The notes beneath the pieces are model-generated. The model ran no database searches, was not told the DNA's origin, and saw only the letters and a list, made by a program, of their open reading frames with translations. From contig CM060062.1 in the NCBI GenBank assembly GCA_030533445.1, positions 15,828,164-15,892,163 on the forward strand: 64,000 bases of DNA, read 5' to 3'. Shown here one piece after another: positions 21,801-62,650 of this stretch. The DNA comes from Cyprinodon diabolis (taxonomy: Eukaryota; Chordata; Actinopteri; Cyprinodontiformes; Cyprinodontidae). The translations under genes and the position numbers were made by a program. How positions within the stretch are numbered: the stretch's first letter is position 1; the number at the start of each line of letters is the position of its first letter.

Positions 21801-24800
21801 TTTAAATGGTCTTTCAGTCTAGTTCTATAGGCTACACAATCATGGGGAAGACTGCTGACTTGACAGTTGTCCAAAAGACGACCATCGACACCTTGCACAG
21901 GGAGGGCAAGACACAAAAGGTCATCGCTAAAGAGGCTGGCTGTTCACAGAGCTCAGTGTCCAAGCACATTAATAGAGAGGCGAAGGGAAGGAAAAGATGT
22001 GGTCGGAAAAAGTGTACAAGCAAGAGAGATAACCGCACCCTGGAGAGGATTGTGAAACAAAACCCATTCAAAAATGTGGGGGAGATTCACAAAGAGTGGA
22101 CTGCAGCTGGAGTGAGTGCTTCAAGAACCACCACACACAGACGTATGAAAGACATGGGTTTCTGCTGTCGCATTCCTTGTGTCAAGCCACTCTTGAACCA
22201 CAGACAGCGTCAGAAGCGTCTTGCCTGGGCTAAAGAGAAACAGGACTGGACTGCTGGTGAGTGGTCCAAAGTCATGTTCTCTGATGAAAGTAAATTTTGC
22301 ATTTCCTTTGGAAATCAAGGTCCCAGAGTCTGGAGGAAAAGAAGAGAGGCACTTCATCCACGTTGCTTGAAGTCCAGTGTAAAGTTTCCACAGTCAGTGA
22401 TGGTTTGGGGTGCCATGTCATCTGCTGGTGTTGGTCCATTGTGTTTTCTGAGGTCCAGGGTCAACGCAGCCACATACCAGGAAGTTTTAGAGCACTTCAT
22501 GCTTCCTGCAGCTGACCAACTTTTTGGAGATGCAGATTTCATTTTCCAACAGGACTTGGCACCTGCACACAGTGCCAAAGCTACCAGTACCTGGTTGAAG
22601 GACCATGGTATCCCTGTTCTTAATTGGCCAGCAAACTCTCCTGACCTTAACCCCATAGAAAATCTATGGCGTATTGTGAAGAAGAAGATGCAATACACCA
22701 GACCCAACAATTCAGAAGAGCTAAAAGCCACTATTAGAGCAACCTGGGCTATCATAACACCTGAGCAGTGCCACAGACTGATCGACTCCATGCCACGCCG
22801 CATTGCTGCAGTAATACAGGCCAAAGGAGGCCCAACTAAATACTGAGTGCTGTACATGCTCATACTTTTCATGTTCATACTTTTCAGTTGGCCAACATTT
22901 CTATAAATCCTTTGTTTTTATTGGTCTTCAGTAATATTCTAATTTTCTGATATGATGAATTTGAGATTTTCATTTGTTGTCATTTGTAATCATCAAAATT
23001 AAACAAATAAACATCTGAAATATATGAGTTTGTATGTAATGTATGAATATAATATACAAGTTTCACTTTTTAAATGGAATTACTGAAATCAATCTACTTT
23101 TTCATGATATTCTAATTTTATGACCAGCACCTGTACATGTACAAGGATATGTAGTGTTTTAAATTAATCCGTTTGCAGGAAAGAGGTGGAGCACTGCCAG
23201 CGCTTACCTCAGACCGGCGCTGAGTCGACCCAACCTGAAGACAGAGGTGCAATGCCTGACCACGAAGGTCTTGTTTGATGGGAAACGTGCTGTGGGAGTG
23301 GAGTACGTGCAGAATGGAGAGAAAAAGAGAGTAAGAAGCATGAATGTTGCACAATTCTCACAAAAAACCTAAACAAAATGAAGATTTTTAAATCAGTACT
23401 TACCTAATTTCTTATGCTAGGTTCTATGGGTTTATATTCACACCAGCTTACTGGCTCTATTTTGTATTTATTGAGGTGTTTGCAGATAAAGAAGTGATCT
23501 TGAGTGGAGGAGCCATCAATTCCCCTCAGCTTCTCATGCTTTCTGGTGTAGGAAACGCAGATGAACTGAAAGACCTTGGAATTCCCATCATTCAACACTT
23601 GCCAGGTATGTTAAGTTAATAGTGTTTGTGTCGAAACAATGTAGATGATGCATGCTGTTATGGAGGAACAATGTACTTAATGTAAGTGTTGTTTTTGTAA
23701 AAGTGTTAATCACTTTTTGACCTTGCTGTATGTCTGTAGCTTGGTCTAATATAGTAACACAGCTAGTGTTGCAGAGCCCCTGTGCTATCCGCATTACGAT
23801 GACAGCTACACTGATCTGTCTATTTTTTTGTATATGTGTTTTTCTATCATTTAAACCATTATTTTTTTAAGATTAGGATTGTCTAAGATCAAAATATTGA
23901 CTGGTTTCAAAATGGCAAAGCCAAATTCCAGACGACTTGGAGAGGAGATGTTGTTGATCTAAAGCAGGAGCAGAATAGGGACAGAGGATGAGTTAAGGCC
24001 ATCTTTTTTTTAATCAATCATTGCGGAGACTGAGAAGGAAACATCGAGCAAACAAACTGAGTGAACTTCACGAGCTTCCAATGAAACGTGATGGTTTTGT
24101 TATTACGCCTCTTAGAAGATAGCAGCAGATTGGGGTTGGAAGAGGATGGACTAAATGGAATGGGTGGATTAACTGTGCTTGAAAACAAAGAAATCACACT
24201 AAATCTTTCAGTTGTTTTTTTCAATTTCAAACAAAATAAAAACTTTTTTTTTCTTTGTTTAATTTGTCTTTTAGCCATCTAAAACCAAATATATATGGCT
24301 GTTTGAATTTGCAGTTTTCCACCAAGCATTACTTTTTGGTAAATGATAAATGTCACTTCAGAAATGCTTTGCACCGTTATGCACCGTTCTCTTGCTAGCA
24401 ACCACCATCACAGCCATCCTCTCCATAGCCAAAGTACAGCACAGCAGGAGGTGCAGAGGATATAATCAGTGATCAACATGATTTCATTTACAGGGTTCCC
24501 GCGGGTCCTAAAAAAGTCTTAAAATGCATTGAATTCTTCAAAATAAAACTAAGGCCTTAATTGGTATTAAAATGTCTTAAATCAGTTTTTCGTAGGTCTT
24601 AATTTTTAAAATATCATAAATAGGATTATTCTTATTATGATTTATTTTTGTAATCTAAATAAAACATTAAAATTGACCTTTTTTTTTTATTTAGAAAAAA
24701 TTATGGCTCGCCATTATTGGTTCCGTCCCAATAACGGAACCAATAAAAGCGTTGTTGAGGCCGGGACATTTGGGAGATGCGCTATTTACTTTTTGTCTGG

Positions 24801-27800
24801 AAAATATGAGCAAGTGTACATGTAACGAAAATTGGCTCCAGCCAAGAGTTTTCTCCATGGCTAAAACCAGTACCAGAGAACATACATGAGGCTCAGTGTA
24901 TTTTGTGCAAGAAGTCATTCAAGCTCGGAACGATGGGAATTAAGGCAGTAGAGTCACATGCGAAGCTCGAAACACAAAGTGTCAATAAGTGTAAATAACT
25001 TAGCTTTTGTCCAGCCTGGCGTCAGCTAGCATTTTATATCAATGTCCATGTGAAAGTCTGGTACTTTTGGAAATGTTTTCTGTCAATTGTTTCTTCCTAT
25101 TTGAGGAGAGAGCTGTTGGGAACTGTTCTCAAAATACCAAGGCTGTCATTGGTCTAGACACACAATGTTGTCCATAAAAGTCCAATACTTATATCTGAAC
25201 CAAGAGCTTTACCTGTGTTGGTATGTTAAAAAAAGAGAACTATCTAATTTAATAAGGTGCTCTGCCCAGCACTACATTTTTTATAGAGAATATTGAGCAT
25301 TTTCTAAAGACTTCGGTACAAGTTTACAAGTCTTCCACTCCTCTGTCCTCAGCCATCAGCATTCACTGCATGATTACTTGTATAGTTTGGGTTACCTAAG
25401 AATGTCATGATTATTAAAGTATGTATTTTTAAAGTGAATTTGAATTTAACTTAAAGGCTTCTTTGTCTTTCTTCACTCTGTCACTCTGTTATTTAGGCGT
25501 TGGTAATAATCTGCAGGACCACTTGGAGCTGTACGTCCAGCAGCAGTGCACTCAGCCCATCACCTTGTACAAGGCACAGAAGCCTTTCCACATGATCAAG
25601 ATCGGTCTTGAATGGCTCACCCTTTTTACCGGTAACCACGTTTATTTTGCATAATTAGTCCTACCCACTAAACTGTTCCTGGTTTGATCACAAGACCATC
25701 ACAATTTTTGATGCACTTCATTAGAATTTTACGTGTTAAACAAAACAAGGTGTACTGTAGTGGCTGATTTTGATGAAGACTTTGGTGTCTGTGACGATGC
25801 TTGTTCACTATAATTCTTGGGAAAATGTGGGCCCTTCACAGAGTAGCTTGTTTCCTATTTAGATTAAATCAGTCAAAGGTGGACTTGGCTGAAATCAAAT
25901 GTATGACTAAACTTTTAAAATCTTAATCTTTAAACCATTTTGAAGAGTTTCTCTGCATAATTTCCACTTTAGCACTATTATGTATATAGTGTAACTATAT
26001 ATGTCACGCACAATGTGCAATGCTCTACAGATACAGATATGAGATTGTGTTAATGCTACATAATGTTTTTATTTGAAATGTATGAAAAACATACAGCTCT
26101 TCTTAAAGCAGGACTTTGCTGCTGCTGCTTTTTAATTGTCCGTTCAATAGTTTATCAGGTTGTTGCTTGTAGAATGCTTATAGGGTTCTTCTCTGTGTAT
26201 TTTCTTTTTATATTATTAGGAGGGGTAATTCTCTCTATAATATGAACATATTTGCACAGGTTAACTTTTTTGAAGAATTTTATTTAGAGTCATTGTCAGA
26301 ATTTGACTCGATAAGGACTCATGCTTTCCCGTGAAGAGTTCTGTACTGTGGCGAAAGACTGAACGAGGCTGATCGAGAGCTGATTAGTGCAGGAAACTAC
26401 CTTGTGGCTTCACACTAAGTAGTGTTAGTGCTGCATGCTCAGATCTACAGTGGCAGATTTGCATCGTTTCTATCAGGCTTGTGCTGTGTTTGCAATTACA
26501 CTGATCACTCCACCACTGTGTCCCCCCAGGCTATGGAGCTACAGCCCATTTGGAGAGCGGAGGGTTTATCCGCAGTCGACCGGGTGTCGCACACCCTGAC
26601 ATTCAGTTTCATTTTCTGCCTTCTCAAGTCATTGACCATGGTCGGGTTGCTTCAAAAATAGAGGCATATCAGGTGCGACACGTGACAGAAATAAGTCGTA
26701 TTCAGTTGTTTCCAGACTGCGGACAGGCTGTCATGCAAACTTAGGTTTATTACTACAACGTATACAAGCAGTTCCATGTTAATCTTTCATTCAAAGGCAT
26801 AATGCAACATTTGAACGAGCCATGGAAAATTCCATGGAAAGCCCCATACACAAGAAAACAAGCAGAGGCTCTGCCTAGAAATTTCCTGAGAGCTGATTCT
26901 CTTCCAGTGAAATGCACCTGCCAGGAAGTGATAAGGGCTCTGCACAAAGAACAAATTGGTTACCTAACCTCAGTTTTATAAACGGCTCTTTAGTTTGAGA
27001 TAAAAAAAAGCCCTGCTTAATCCATTTTGCTGCTTTTTAAATTTAAAAGCATGTCTAATGCATCCACTAACATAGAAATTAAAATATTAAAATTTTATAA
27101 ATTAATTTTAATTTTATAAATAAAAAAATTATGTGGACAGAGTAGGACAGATCTAATTCATGTATTGAAAAAGTCAGCTCATATGATAGACAACTATTAT
27201 TAGTAAACCTATAGAAACAAAAATATAAGGAATATAAAAAGAAAAACCAAATATAATGGAGGAAGTTGCAATCAGCCTTAACTAAGATTGTTGCTGTCTT
27301 TAGGTGAACAAACTCAGCTGAAAAATAGCAATGTTCTCCTGTTTTAGGTCCATGTTGGACCAATGAGAAGTGTTAGTGTTGGCTGGATGAAGCTAAAAAG
27401 TCCCAATCCAATGGATCACCCGATTCTTCAACCAAACTACCTCTCCACTGGTAAGATCCTCAAAGCGCCGTTTGACACCCAGCAGCAGACTAAACAGAAT
27501 CATGTGTGATTTTTCTCTCATCTTTGCAGATATTGATGTGTGGGAATTCAGACAGTGTGTCAAACTGTCCAGAGAAATTTTTGCCCAGAGGGCCTTTGAT
27601 CCATTCCGTGGTACCGAAGTCCAACCCGGTCCCCAGGTCCAGTCTGATGCAGACATCGACGCTTTTGTCCGCCAGAAAGCTGACAGTGCCTACCACCCCT
27701 CCTGCACCTGCAAAATGGGCTCCGCCACCGATCCAATGGCGGTGGTGGACTCAAACACCCGGGTGTTTGGTCTGGAGCAGCTGCGTGTGGTCGACGCCTC

Positions 27801-27948
27801 CATCATGCCGAGCATTGTGAGCGGGAACCTGAACGCCCCCACTATCATGATCGCAGAGAAGGCAGCCGACATCATCAGAGGTCGGCCTCCCCTTGAGGAC
27901 CAGGGGGTCCCTGTGTATGAGCCTCCGACATTGGAAACGCAGAGATGA
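18779..27948 (+). CDS. chdh: Choline dehydrogenase, mitochondrial (complete coding sequence)
   Basis: FAD-dependent oxidoreductase of the GMC family on the inner mitochondrial membrane. It oxidises choline to betaine aldehyde, the first step to the osmolyte and methyl donor betaine. Ten coding exons are 18779-18861, 18948-19202, 19336-19566, 20336-20502, 23179-23330, 23476-23605, 25497-25631, 26530-26672, 27348-27450 and 27530-27948. They give 1,818 nt, 605 residues (human about 594), all in frame. Visible features are an Arg-rich, acid-poor N-terminal presequence, the FAD-binding [16 protein letters not shown] with LLEAG, GMC signature [19 protein letters not shown], second signature [15 protein letters not shown], active-site [10 protein letters not shown] and C-terminal [16 protein letters not shown]. 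No break or missing key residue. An intact Tc1 transposon occupies the fourth intron. Confidence 0.97.
18948..19202 (+). CDS. chdh: chdh coding exon 2: FAD-binding motif
   Basis: After tattgcag it reads [10 protein letters not shown]..., then [18 protein letters not shown] (dinucleotide-binding GxGxxG) and [10 protein letters not shown]. It ends in NLCDD with a split AAG codon at donor gtatga. Confidence 0.95.
19336..19566 (+). CDS. chdh: chdh coding exon 3: GMC signature 1
   Basis: Reads [17 protein letters not shown], then [20 protein letters not shown] and GHAEDYNRW. It ends at ELGENR in phase 2. Confidence 0.95.
20336..20502 (+). CDS. chdh: chdh coding exon 4
   Basis: Reads [20 protein letters not shown], then [19 protein letters not shown] and [12 protein letters not shown]. 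It leaves in phase 1 at AAAG-gttac. The following 2.7-kb intron carries a hAT MITE and a Tc1 element. Confidence 0.95.
20825..21188. mobile_element. hAT-type MITE
   Basis: The 364-bp element has inverted termini caggggtcaccaac and gttggtgacccctg. Flanking octamers gtaaagag and gtatagat agree at six of eight positions, a decayed 8-bp duplication. It lies in chdh intron 4. Confidence 0.75.
21523..23133 (+). mobile_element. Full-length Tc1/mariner transposon
   Basis: The 1,611-bp element is bounded by TA (21521-21522 and 23134-23135). Terminal inverted repeats start caggtgctggtcataaaatt and span 21523-21724 and 22933-23133. They differ by a single one-base length change. It contains an uninterrupted transposase frame, so insertion into chdh intron 4 is likely recent. 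Confidence 0.95.
21842..22846 (+). CDS. Tc1 transposase (DD34E), apparently intact
   Basis: Cut-and-paste transposase of 334 residues, the usual length for Tc1. The ATG of [19 protein letters not shown] is chosen over upstream in-frame codons because Tc1 transposases start here. An N-terminal helix-turn-helix ([18 protein letters not shown]) and a second DNA-binding part precede the catalytic core: [19 protein letters not shown] and [11 protein letters not shown]. The spacing from the second Asp to the Glu is 34 residues. No stop or frameshift was found. Activity cannot be judged from sequence alone. Confidence 0.93.
   Translation: MGKTADLTVVQKTTIDTLHREGKTQKVIAKEAGCSQSSVSKHINREAKGRKRCGRKKCTSKRDNRTLERIVKQNPFKNVGEIHKEWTAAGVSASRTTTHRRMKDMGFCCRIPCVKPLLNHRQRQKRLAWAKEKQDWTAGEWSKVMFSDESKFCISFGNQGPRVWRKRREALHPRCLKSSVKFPQSVMVWGAMSSAGVGPLCFLRSRVNAATYQEVLEHFMLPAADQLFGDADFIFQQDLAPAHSAKATSTWLKDHGIPVLNWPANSPDLNPIENLWRIVKKKMQYTRPNNSEELKATIRATWAIITPEQCHRLIDSMPRRIAAVIQAKGGPTKY
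23179..23330 (+). CDS. chdh: chdh coding exon 5
   Basis: Reads [19 protein letters not shown], then [20 protein letters not shown]. Phase 0 at AGA-gtaaga. It starts only 45 nt after the right end of the Tc1 element. Confidence 0.95.
23476..23605 (+). CDS. chdh: chdh coding exon 6: GMC signature 2
   Basis: The frame-consistent acceptor is tttattgag (exon VFADKEVIL...). The nearby tttgcag acceptor 10 nt downstream breaks frame. It contains [17 protein letters not shown]. Confidence 0.9.
23606..24490. other. chdh intron 6, first part
   Basis: Intron sequence with no exon of compatible phase and no classified repeat recognised. Confidence 0.5.
24491..25200 (+). mobile_element. hAT-like transposon remnant
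   Basis: Begins cagggttcccgcgggtccta, a terminus common to fish hAT-like elements. At 24830-24985 broken frames read [20 protein letters not shown] followed by ESHAK, the zinc-finger segment found at the start of related transposases. The right terminus was not found, so the element is truncated and the right boundary approximate. Confidence 0.6.
25497..25631 (+). CDS. chdh: chdh coding exon 7
   Basis: Reads [20 protein letters not shown], then [13 protein letters not shown] and LEWLTLFTG. Phase 1 on both sides. Confidence 0.95.
25632..26529. other. chdh intron 7
   Basis: No gene or classified repeat seen. Ends in a good pyrimidine tract and tccccccag. Confidence 0.5.
26530..26672 (+). CDS. 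chdh: chdh coding exon 8
   Basis: Reads [19 protein letters not shown], then [17 protein letters not shown]. It leaves in phase 0 at CAG-gtgcga. Confidence 0.95.
26673..27347. other. chdh intron 8
   Basis: No exon or repeat recognised; AT-rich in its second half. Confidence 0.5.
27348..27450 (+). CDS. chdh: chdh coding exon 9
   Basis: Reads [20 protein letters not shown], then [11 protein letters not shown]. Phase 1 at ACTG-gtaaga. Confidence 0.95.
27530..27948 (+). CDS. chdh: chdh coding exon 10: catalytic C-terminus
   Basis: The last coding exon contains [19 protein letters not shown], the active-site His segment [31 protein letters not shown] and [14 protein letters not shown]. The TGA stop ends at 27948. 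Confidence 0.97.
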
Positions 27949-30470
27949 TCGGTAGACCGTCAATTTGGTGATTTAACTCTACGGTCATTTCTCTTTTATA
28001 AGCACTAGTGAATTTAATCAACACAAATCAAAAACTGTGACTTAGTTTTGTTTACACACAAATAACACTTTGTACTCTTTTTAATGTGGAAGTGAAGGAG
28101 CCAACACGTCAGTCTGATAATGCTGACTTGATCAGATTAGATTCATGCAGTCGAATTACCGAATTTACCGTAGCTAATTTTAAAGCACTGCCCACATCCA
28201 CACTCTCACATCATACAAGCCTCACTGTTCTATATGCAGACATTATTACTTTCTGCCTGATGGCAGCCGTGCTGTAAATACAAATGATCCCTTGCAAAAT
28301 CCAAACGATACCTGGAAGTGCCTTATTTAACTAAACCCCTGGTTTAAAAATGTTTTATTTGCCTCTACTAATGAATATTCATGAGAAAGGCTAAGCATAC
28401 CCACAGACTGTTCATCTCAACTGCACTCTCTCCCCACTTAGCTTTAATCTAATCATTTGAAACGTGCCTTTACTATCACAAACAGCAGCTGTAGAACTAA
28501 TGCAGAGAAAGATAAACAAAAAACAAACTAAGCTTTCTGGTTTTAACTTGAAATAGTTTGGTCGCTCCAAATCCACTGACAGCACAAAGAAAATGTATCT
28601 TAATAAATCTGGTTTACAGCTTCTCTCAGATCAGTGTGCTTTGCAGTCATTCCTCTTGTCTACCGATCAGCAGCCTGCAGGGTTAGAGCACACGTCTAGG
28701 CAGAACACTTTTAATTCTTCTTGACCAACATAACCATCTTCCTTCCTGAGAAACCTGCAACAGTTCAGCTCATTTGCCTAGGTAAGATAAAGTTTGTGCT
28801 CGGTTCCACTTCGTGTCAATCTTATCTTAGAAAAACTGACATTTTGTGATGCGAGCAGTACATCTGATTTTGGTTTTAGGAGAAGAATAGCACTGACTAC
28901 TGAGAAAACATGGTGAGAAAAGGCCTGCCTATGTCACCACTAACCACTGCAACAGGAGTTTTTCCAGGATATTTACATTTTTATCCAAAAAAAATACCTT
29001 GCGTATTTCAAATCATAAAAATAAAAAATAAAAAACTAAACTGTAAGAAACGTATTCGAACAAAACAACCTGCCTTGCTAACACTAATACACCTGTGTAC
29101 ACAGCCATACAAGTTACCTTTTTGTTTTTTTGTTTTTTACAGCTTTTTACAATATGATGTATTCATATATCAACAGTTCACAACATTCATGGTCTAAAAT
29201 CATCATTTAGGGGTCAGGGCTCAATGAGGTAACATTCATTTCCTTGTCTAATATGGAGAATATGTTAAGAATAGGTGAACAAAACGCATCTTTAGTTGCT
29301 TAAAAGGGATGATTGTTTACGAAACCCAAATTATTGCAGCCATGCATGTTAATAATTCCAACTCTGGTTATTAGTTAAAATCTATGCTATGCAAATTCTA
29401 CCTTTTCTTTACTTGATTATTTGAATAAAAAGTGTTTTTAATTGCTGATCTGCTTTGGAAAACCATGAAAAAGCTCATTGTAATTCATGGTTTTCAGATT
29501 TTAGTGTTTTTTGGTTCTAAGATACTAACATGTTAGGTCTCCTTTTAAAGAATTGTCCTTAGTTTGCCTGGACAATAACACATGTAGATCTATGACGCCT
29601 ATGCAGTAACAATAGCTAAGTATCAACCATTGCTAATTATGTTCATATAAATCATTTTCTCTTTACTAAATACTTTGACCTAAGCAGATTCTATTTTATT
29701 TAATTATTGTAATTCTTTTAATATTGCAAATGTTAACTTATATGATTATGTTGAAATTTATGAAAATGGATTAAGGGAAATGACGGTTTTTAAATATAGT
29801 GAAAATATTCACAAAGTGTCATAAGCTTATCATTATATTGTCATGTCAGTGTTAATGTCAGCGTGTTTGATTCACATTTTCTATGATTTTTCTTCTCATT
29901 GATATTTTAAGTATTACATGAAGTCAAATAATCACTATTATAAGCTATAATGGACCATATCACCTGTATTGACCTTTATTGTCTGCTATTGTATTTCTCA
30001 GCTGATATTTATGACAGCTGTTGTTTACACTCTGCAGTGTTGTGCGATGATGTATTGACCATATTTTGTTTTCTTATGAAGGGCTAAATGTGAGTCACAA
30101 AAGAAAATTTTCTGTCAGTGTAACAAACCTTTTTTTATTTAATTGATTTTTTTCACTGCATTGATTGTCTACAAACCGTCCTGACTTTGTCTTTCAACTT
30201 CATTTAGCGATAACTACAAAAACCAGCGGATGCATTGTCATTTCAGGCAAAAATTCAAAATCTGGTACAATGGTACAAAATCTAGAAGTTATTAATTATG
30301 CTACAAAGTATATGAAGACAACTTTCTATTTTTTTTTTATACAACAAATTGTTAGAAAGCAGAAATTTTCAAGTTATTTGTTATAAACACTATACAGATT
30401 TTTTTCTTACATTTCATAGACTTCAGTAAAGCAGTGTTTTAGAAAAAATAAAGCTGTGTTGCACATCAAA
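27949..30470 (+). other. chdh: chdh 3' UTR and downstream sequence
   Basis: No open frame with protein-like features follows the stop. The first convincing polyadenylation signal in this stretch is near 30447, so the UTR may be up to 2.5 kb. It could end earlier at a variant signal. Confidence 0.4.
30447..30452 (+). terminator. chdh: Candidate chdh polyadenylation signal
   Basis: AATAAA followed within 40 bases by a T/G-rich stretch (gctttgtgttctttgtc), as expected of a cleavage site. It is the best candidate downstream of chdh; not proven to be the one used. Confidence 0.45.
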
Positions 30471-32740
30471 GCTTTGTGTTCTTTGTCATTTTGTCTCCTG
30501 ATAAAACTTAATGTCCAATATTGTATTCTATCTTGCTGACATTGGCCAGACTGGGCCAGCATCATGCAGTGTCACTTTTTAATTACTAAAAGGAGTTGTT
30601 TACTAATACACAATGACTACTGAGGATGATTAATATTTAGGTATTATCTGCAGATCTCCCAAAAATTGGACACCCTACCATTTATACCAAGGTGTCCAAT
30701 AGTTCAGAAACTAAAAAGACCTCAACCGATGCATTTTAATGTCGGCAGCTATAAAAAAAAAAGAGGATTTAACAACAATGCAAGAAGTATACCTTGCTTA
30801 GAATAAATTAAAAAAATAATTTGAGTTATTTTTTCGCCCCGAAAATAATACATAAGGCTGCATATAAAAGCCTTTGCTCAATATTACTAGTTTGGAGCTC
30901 TTAGATTCTTTTCAACTGTTAAGCAATGTAATAGAAGGATTAAGATGGGATTTTTTTCTATCCACAGATGCTGGATACTTAAGTCTTACTAATTAATCTT
31001 GAGTTGTTATATCCATTTAAATAAACTGTGAATTTTCTAGCTTAAAAATGTGAGGTCATATGATTTATAGCAGGAATAAGGTCATGCATCGGGAGGAAAA
31101 ATAACTTTAAAACGCATATAAAAATAAAAAAAGAATATAAATGGACCAATCAAACTCCACGCCTCTGATTGATTGAAATGCTTTCTTGACCTTAAACAAG
31201 CTGTCACATGATTGGGTTTCTATATTATTGGGTTTTTAATATCTATTGACTCAATCGATCATGTGATGGAGGGCGGCCTGAAGTCCTTCAAACTCAAGAT
31301 AGCTTGAAAAGTGACAGAAGAAAGCAAGTTACTGTTTTACTGCTGCATGCGGTTCTCTGTTTTACACTGACCTTTCCAATATCTTAAAAGTTTTAGTAAG
31401 ATAATATGATTCAGTTACAGTATGTGTTGCTCTGATCAGAGGTTTTAATTAAACCATCCAGACTAGGTGAGGCCTCTCAGACTCATGTTTTTATAATATT
31501 GGATTTAAATCACTTTTAACAGTAACACTGTTTCCCTATTTACGGTATCCAATCTTAAGATCTAAACAAAACAAATGTTGGTGCTAAACAGTTTGAAACT
31601 TAATTAGTTAAAATTTCCAAGTCGCTCTAAAACCCATTATCTACTAATGTAGCCACTAACCACATTCAAAATTAAATCATAAGTTATATCACAAATAATC
31701 TCTCCATAACTTAACTTGACGCGTCTTGAATAAAGTTACAACGCTAATGTTGGGCAGTGTGTGGTTTTATTTGTAAAAAAAAAAAGCCCTTGATTACGCA
31801 CGTTGTGGCCGCCACAGCCCAGAGCTGATCTCTACAAGTTAACCTGAAGGTATTATAGTTGGCAGTGATAGCAAACAGTACTGGCTGGAGGTGGAGCAAA
31901 TATATGAGTGTCGCATCTCATCCTGAAGCCGTGCCCTCTATTCACAAACCTGTGTTATGAAAATGCTGTTAGATAAAAGCCTCAAATATAACCTCTCAAT
32001 GCCACCACTTAAGAGGCCCCAATTTCCACTGGGGGGCTCTGAAAGTACAATATTGAAACAAGAAAGATGCACGCATCTGTTTCATCCAGTGGCCAATGAA
32101 GCTGGGGCAATCCAACATTGTTTCCTTAAAGGGGCTGTGTGTCAATCAGCAGATGAGACAATAAAGATGAATGGTAAAATCATCTATCAAATAACAAATT
32201 GCATATTTTAGGATCATTTACAATGAAATTTGTTTTCTTACACTGACTGTTTCACTGCAACAAATGTTAATCTAAATCAATATTTTTTCTTAAAATAAGT
32301 GTATTTTTTCTTGAATCGAAGTGGTGAGACACTTTGCCAATGAAAAAAGACAATTACATTTAAAATAACATTTTAAATTATATATTTATTATTATATTTT
32401 AAGTGCATGTTATCTAGTTATCTTTTTTTAAGAATAAAAATATTAATTCCTTTGTCAAATCATATTATTTACCTGCTGAAATTAAGAGTAAATACACTTA
32501 ATTTAATAATTTTGTTTTTCTTATTTCTACATCGTTTTTGGAGTGCAGGATTTTTTTTTTTTAGATTTCATTGCAAAAATTAAGCATCAGTGTTGAGATG
32601 GGGCAAAGTAAAGAAGCACATGAAGTGGAAGAATGTAGATGAGTTTAAGGTCTTCATTCACTGATATGTAAATTAATATTCAAGTTAATGAAAGAAAAAA
32701 ATGTTTAACCCTGAAATCCTGAATATTTTCATCCATAGCA
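30471..32740. other. Convergent intergenic region
   Basis: Lies between the ends of chdh (plus) and cacna1d (minus). It is AT-rich with short homopolymers and a small hairpin, ttggacaccct ... aaggtgtccaa, at 30667-30690/30698-30710. No gene recognised. Confidence 0.5.
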
Positions 32741-32749
32741 GCTTGATTT

Positions 32750-33285
32750 AAATATATAATCCTTAGCAAAAGCATCCATACCCCTTGAACCTGTTCAAAT
32801 TTTGTCACAGTAAAACCACAACCCTTAATGGGGTTTAAGGTGTTTTTTTTTTTCCCTTTCTTGTAATGAATCTCGTGACAAGAAAATGGAAATGGATGAA
32901 AATTGTGAAACCAGCCAGAGCGAACATTTTGTACGGCTTGTTTTTGCTGCAGCTACAAGTGTTCAGCGGTGCGTCTTTATCAGCTTTACACATCTAGAAA
33001 CATACAATTCTGCTCATTTGTCTTTGCGGACAAAACCTTCAGCTCTTTCAATCATCTGCGTGCAGGAAAGTTTAGGTGATGTCTACGTCAATGTGCTTTG
33101 ATCTTAGCTGGGACTAAATTGTAGTTAGGATGACAGCAGCTAATTTAATGGTTTTAAGTGGAGGCAATCGGCAGTCACTGGATTTTATTGAGGCAAAGTA
33201 TTGAGGCCTAATCAAAATACACATAAGTTTTTACAAAAAGTGCAAAAGTTAAGGGGGTATGACTACTTTTACAAGGCACTGTAAA
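32750..33285. mobile_element. Degraded Tc1-like non-autonomous element
   Basis: Left part reads agcatccataccccttgaac and the right end reads gggggtatgactacttttac then aaggcactgta. This is the inverted-terminus pattern of a common fish Tc1-derived repeat, also seen in fragments at 34700-34982, 37817-38150 and 53700-55190. Confidence 0.5.
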
Positions 33286-33694
33286 ACTGCTCTGACTTTG
33301 GATCCGCCATAAAACAGATAAGGTAAAAAAAAAAAAAAAAAAGTAACATTGATACACTTTCTAACAAGTTTGACAAATTAGGGGCAAAATTACACATACT
33401 GTATATACACAAAAAATGCAAATAATTTCAGGAACTTTTGAATATTTGGGAACCACAGGCCCAGTTAGTGACATCATCACTGCAAACCAAGTGGAGGGAT
33501 TTGGAAGAGTTTAAATTATCAATTTTCTAAAACTATTTACACAAGAAGAATTCCAGGTAAGTCTTTTTCATTTCTTATTTCTATCTGCAGGAGGCCAGCA
33601 GTGGCACATTTTTTTTCTCTATTTTTATATTGGCTCTCCATGATTTATGGCCTCATTTGTTTGAAGTTTTGCAGCTTTAGCGCAGATCACTAAC

Positions 33695-33712
33695 CCCCCC
33701 CCCCCCCCCCCC
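33695..33712. repeat. Poly-C tract
   Basis: About 17 consecutive C in the probable 3' UTR or flank of cacna1d (poly-G on the transcript strand). Likely length-polymorphic. Confidence 0.8.
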
Positions 33713-33768
33713 AGGCATTGTTCACACAACACCAGGTGGATTAAAACACCCATAAATTAAAGCTGAGT

Positions 33769-33774
33769 TTTATT
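33769..33774 (-). terminator. cacna1d: Candidate cacna1d polyadenylation signal
   Basis: tttatt on the plus strand is AATAAA in the cacna1d direction, about 310 nt beyond the stop codon. Other copies farther on are possible, so use is uncertain. Confidence 0.3.
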
Positions 33775-34080
33775 ATTCATAGAAACCATGCGCTAAAGCT
33801 TTGAAGCTTTATCAAACAGATGTCATTAATTAGGAAAATAGAAACAACTCTTAATAACTGACCTGCTTTCAAAGAAGCTGGCAGGCAGATTTATGTCTCC
33901 TGGTTTAACTCATAGCACAAAATCATGTGTCCGTCTTAACTCTACAAAGCAGAAAAAGAAAACAAGGCACTTTGCTCTCACATTGATCCCTGTTTTTTTG
34001 TTTTGGTTTTCCATTGTCTACAGGGTGTGTAGAGACATTCCCATACATGAATTAACTATATAATCTGCTCTGAGCCGCTG

Positions 34081-62650
<28,570 letters not shown>

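Noticed and set aside
22354..22878. 174-codon minus-strand open frame
   Set aside because: It is antisense to the Tc1 transposase and arises from its codon pattern; no independent coding features.
23486..23605. Alternative start of chdh exon 6 after tttgcag
   Set aside because: It is a better-looking acceptor, but it shifts frame and gives a stop within three codons; the upstream ttgag acceptor restores VFADKEVIL.
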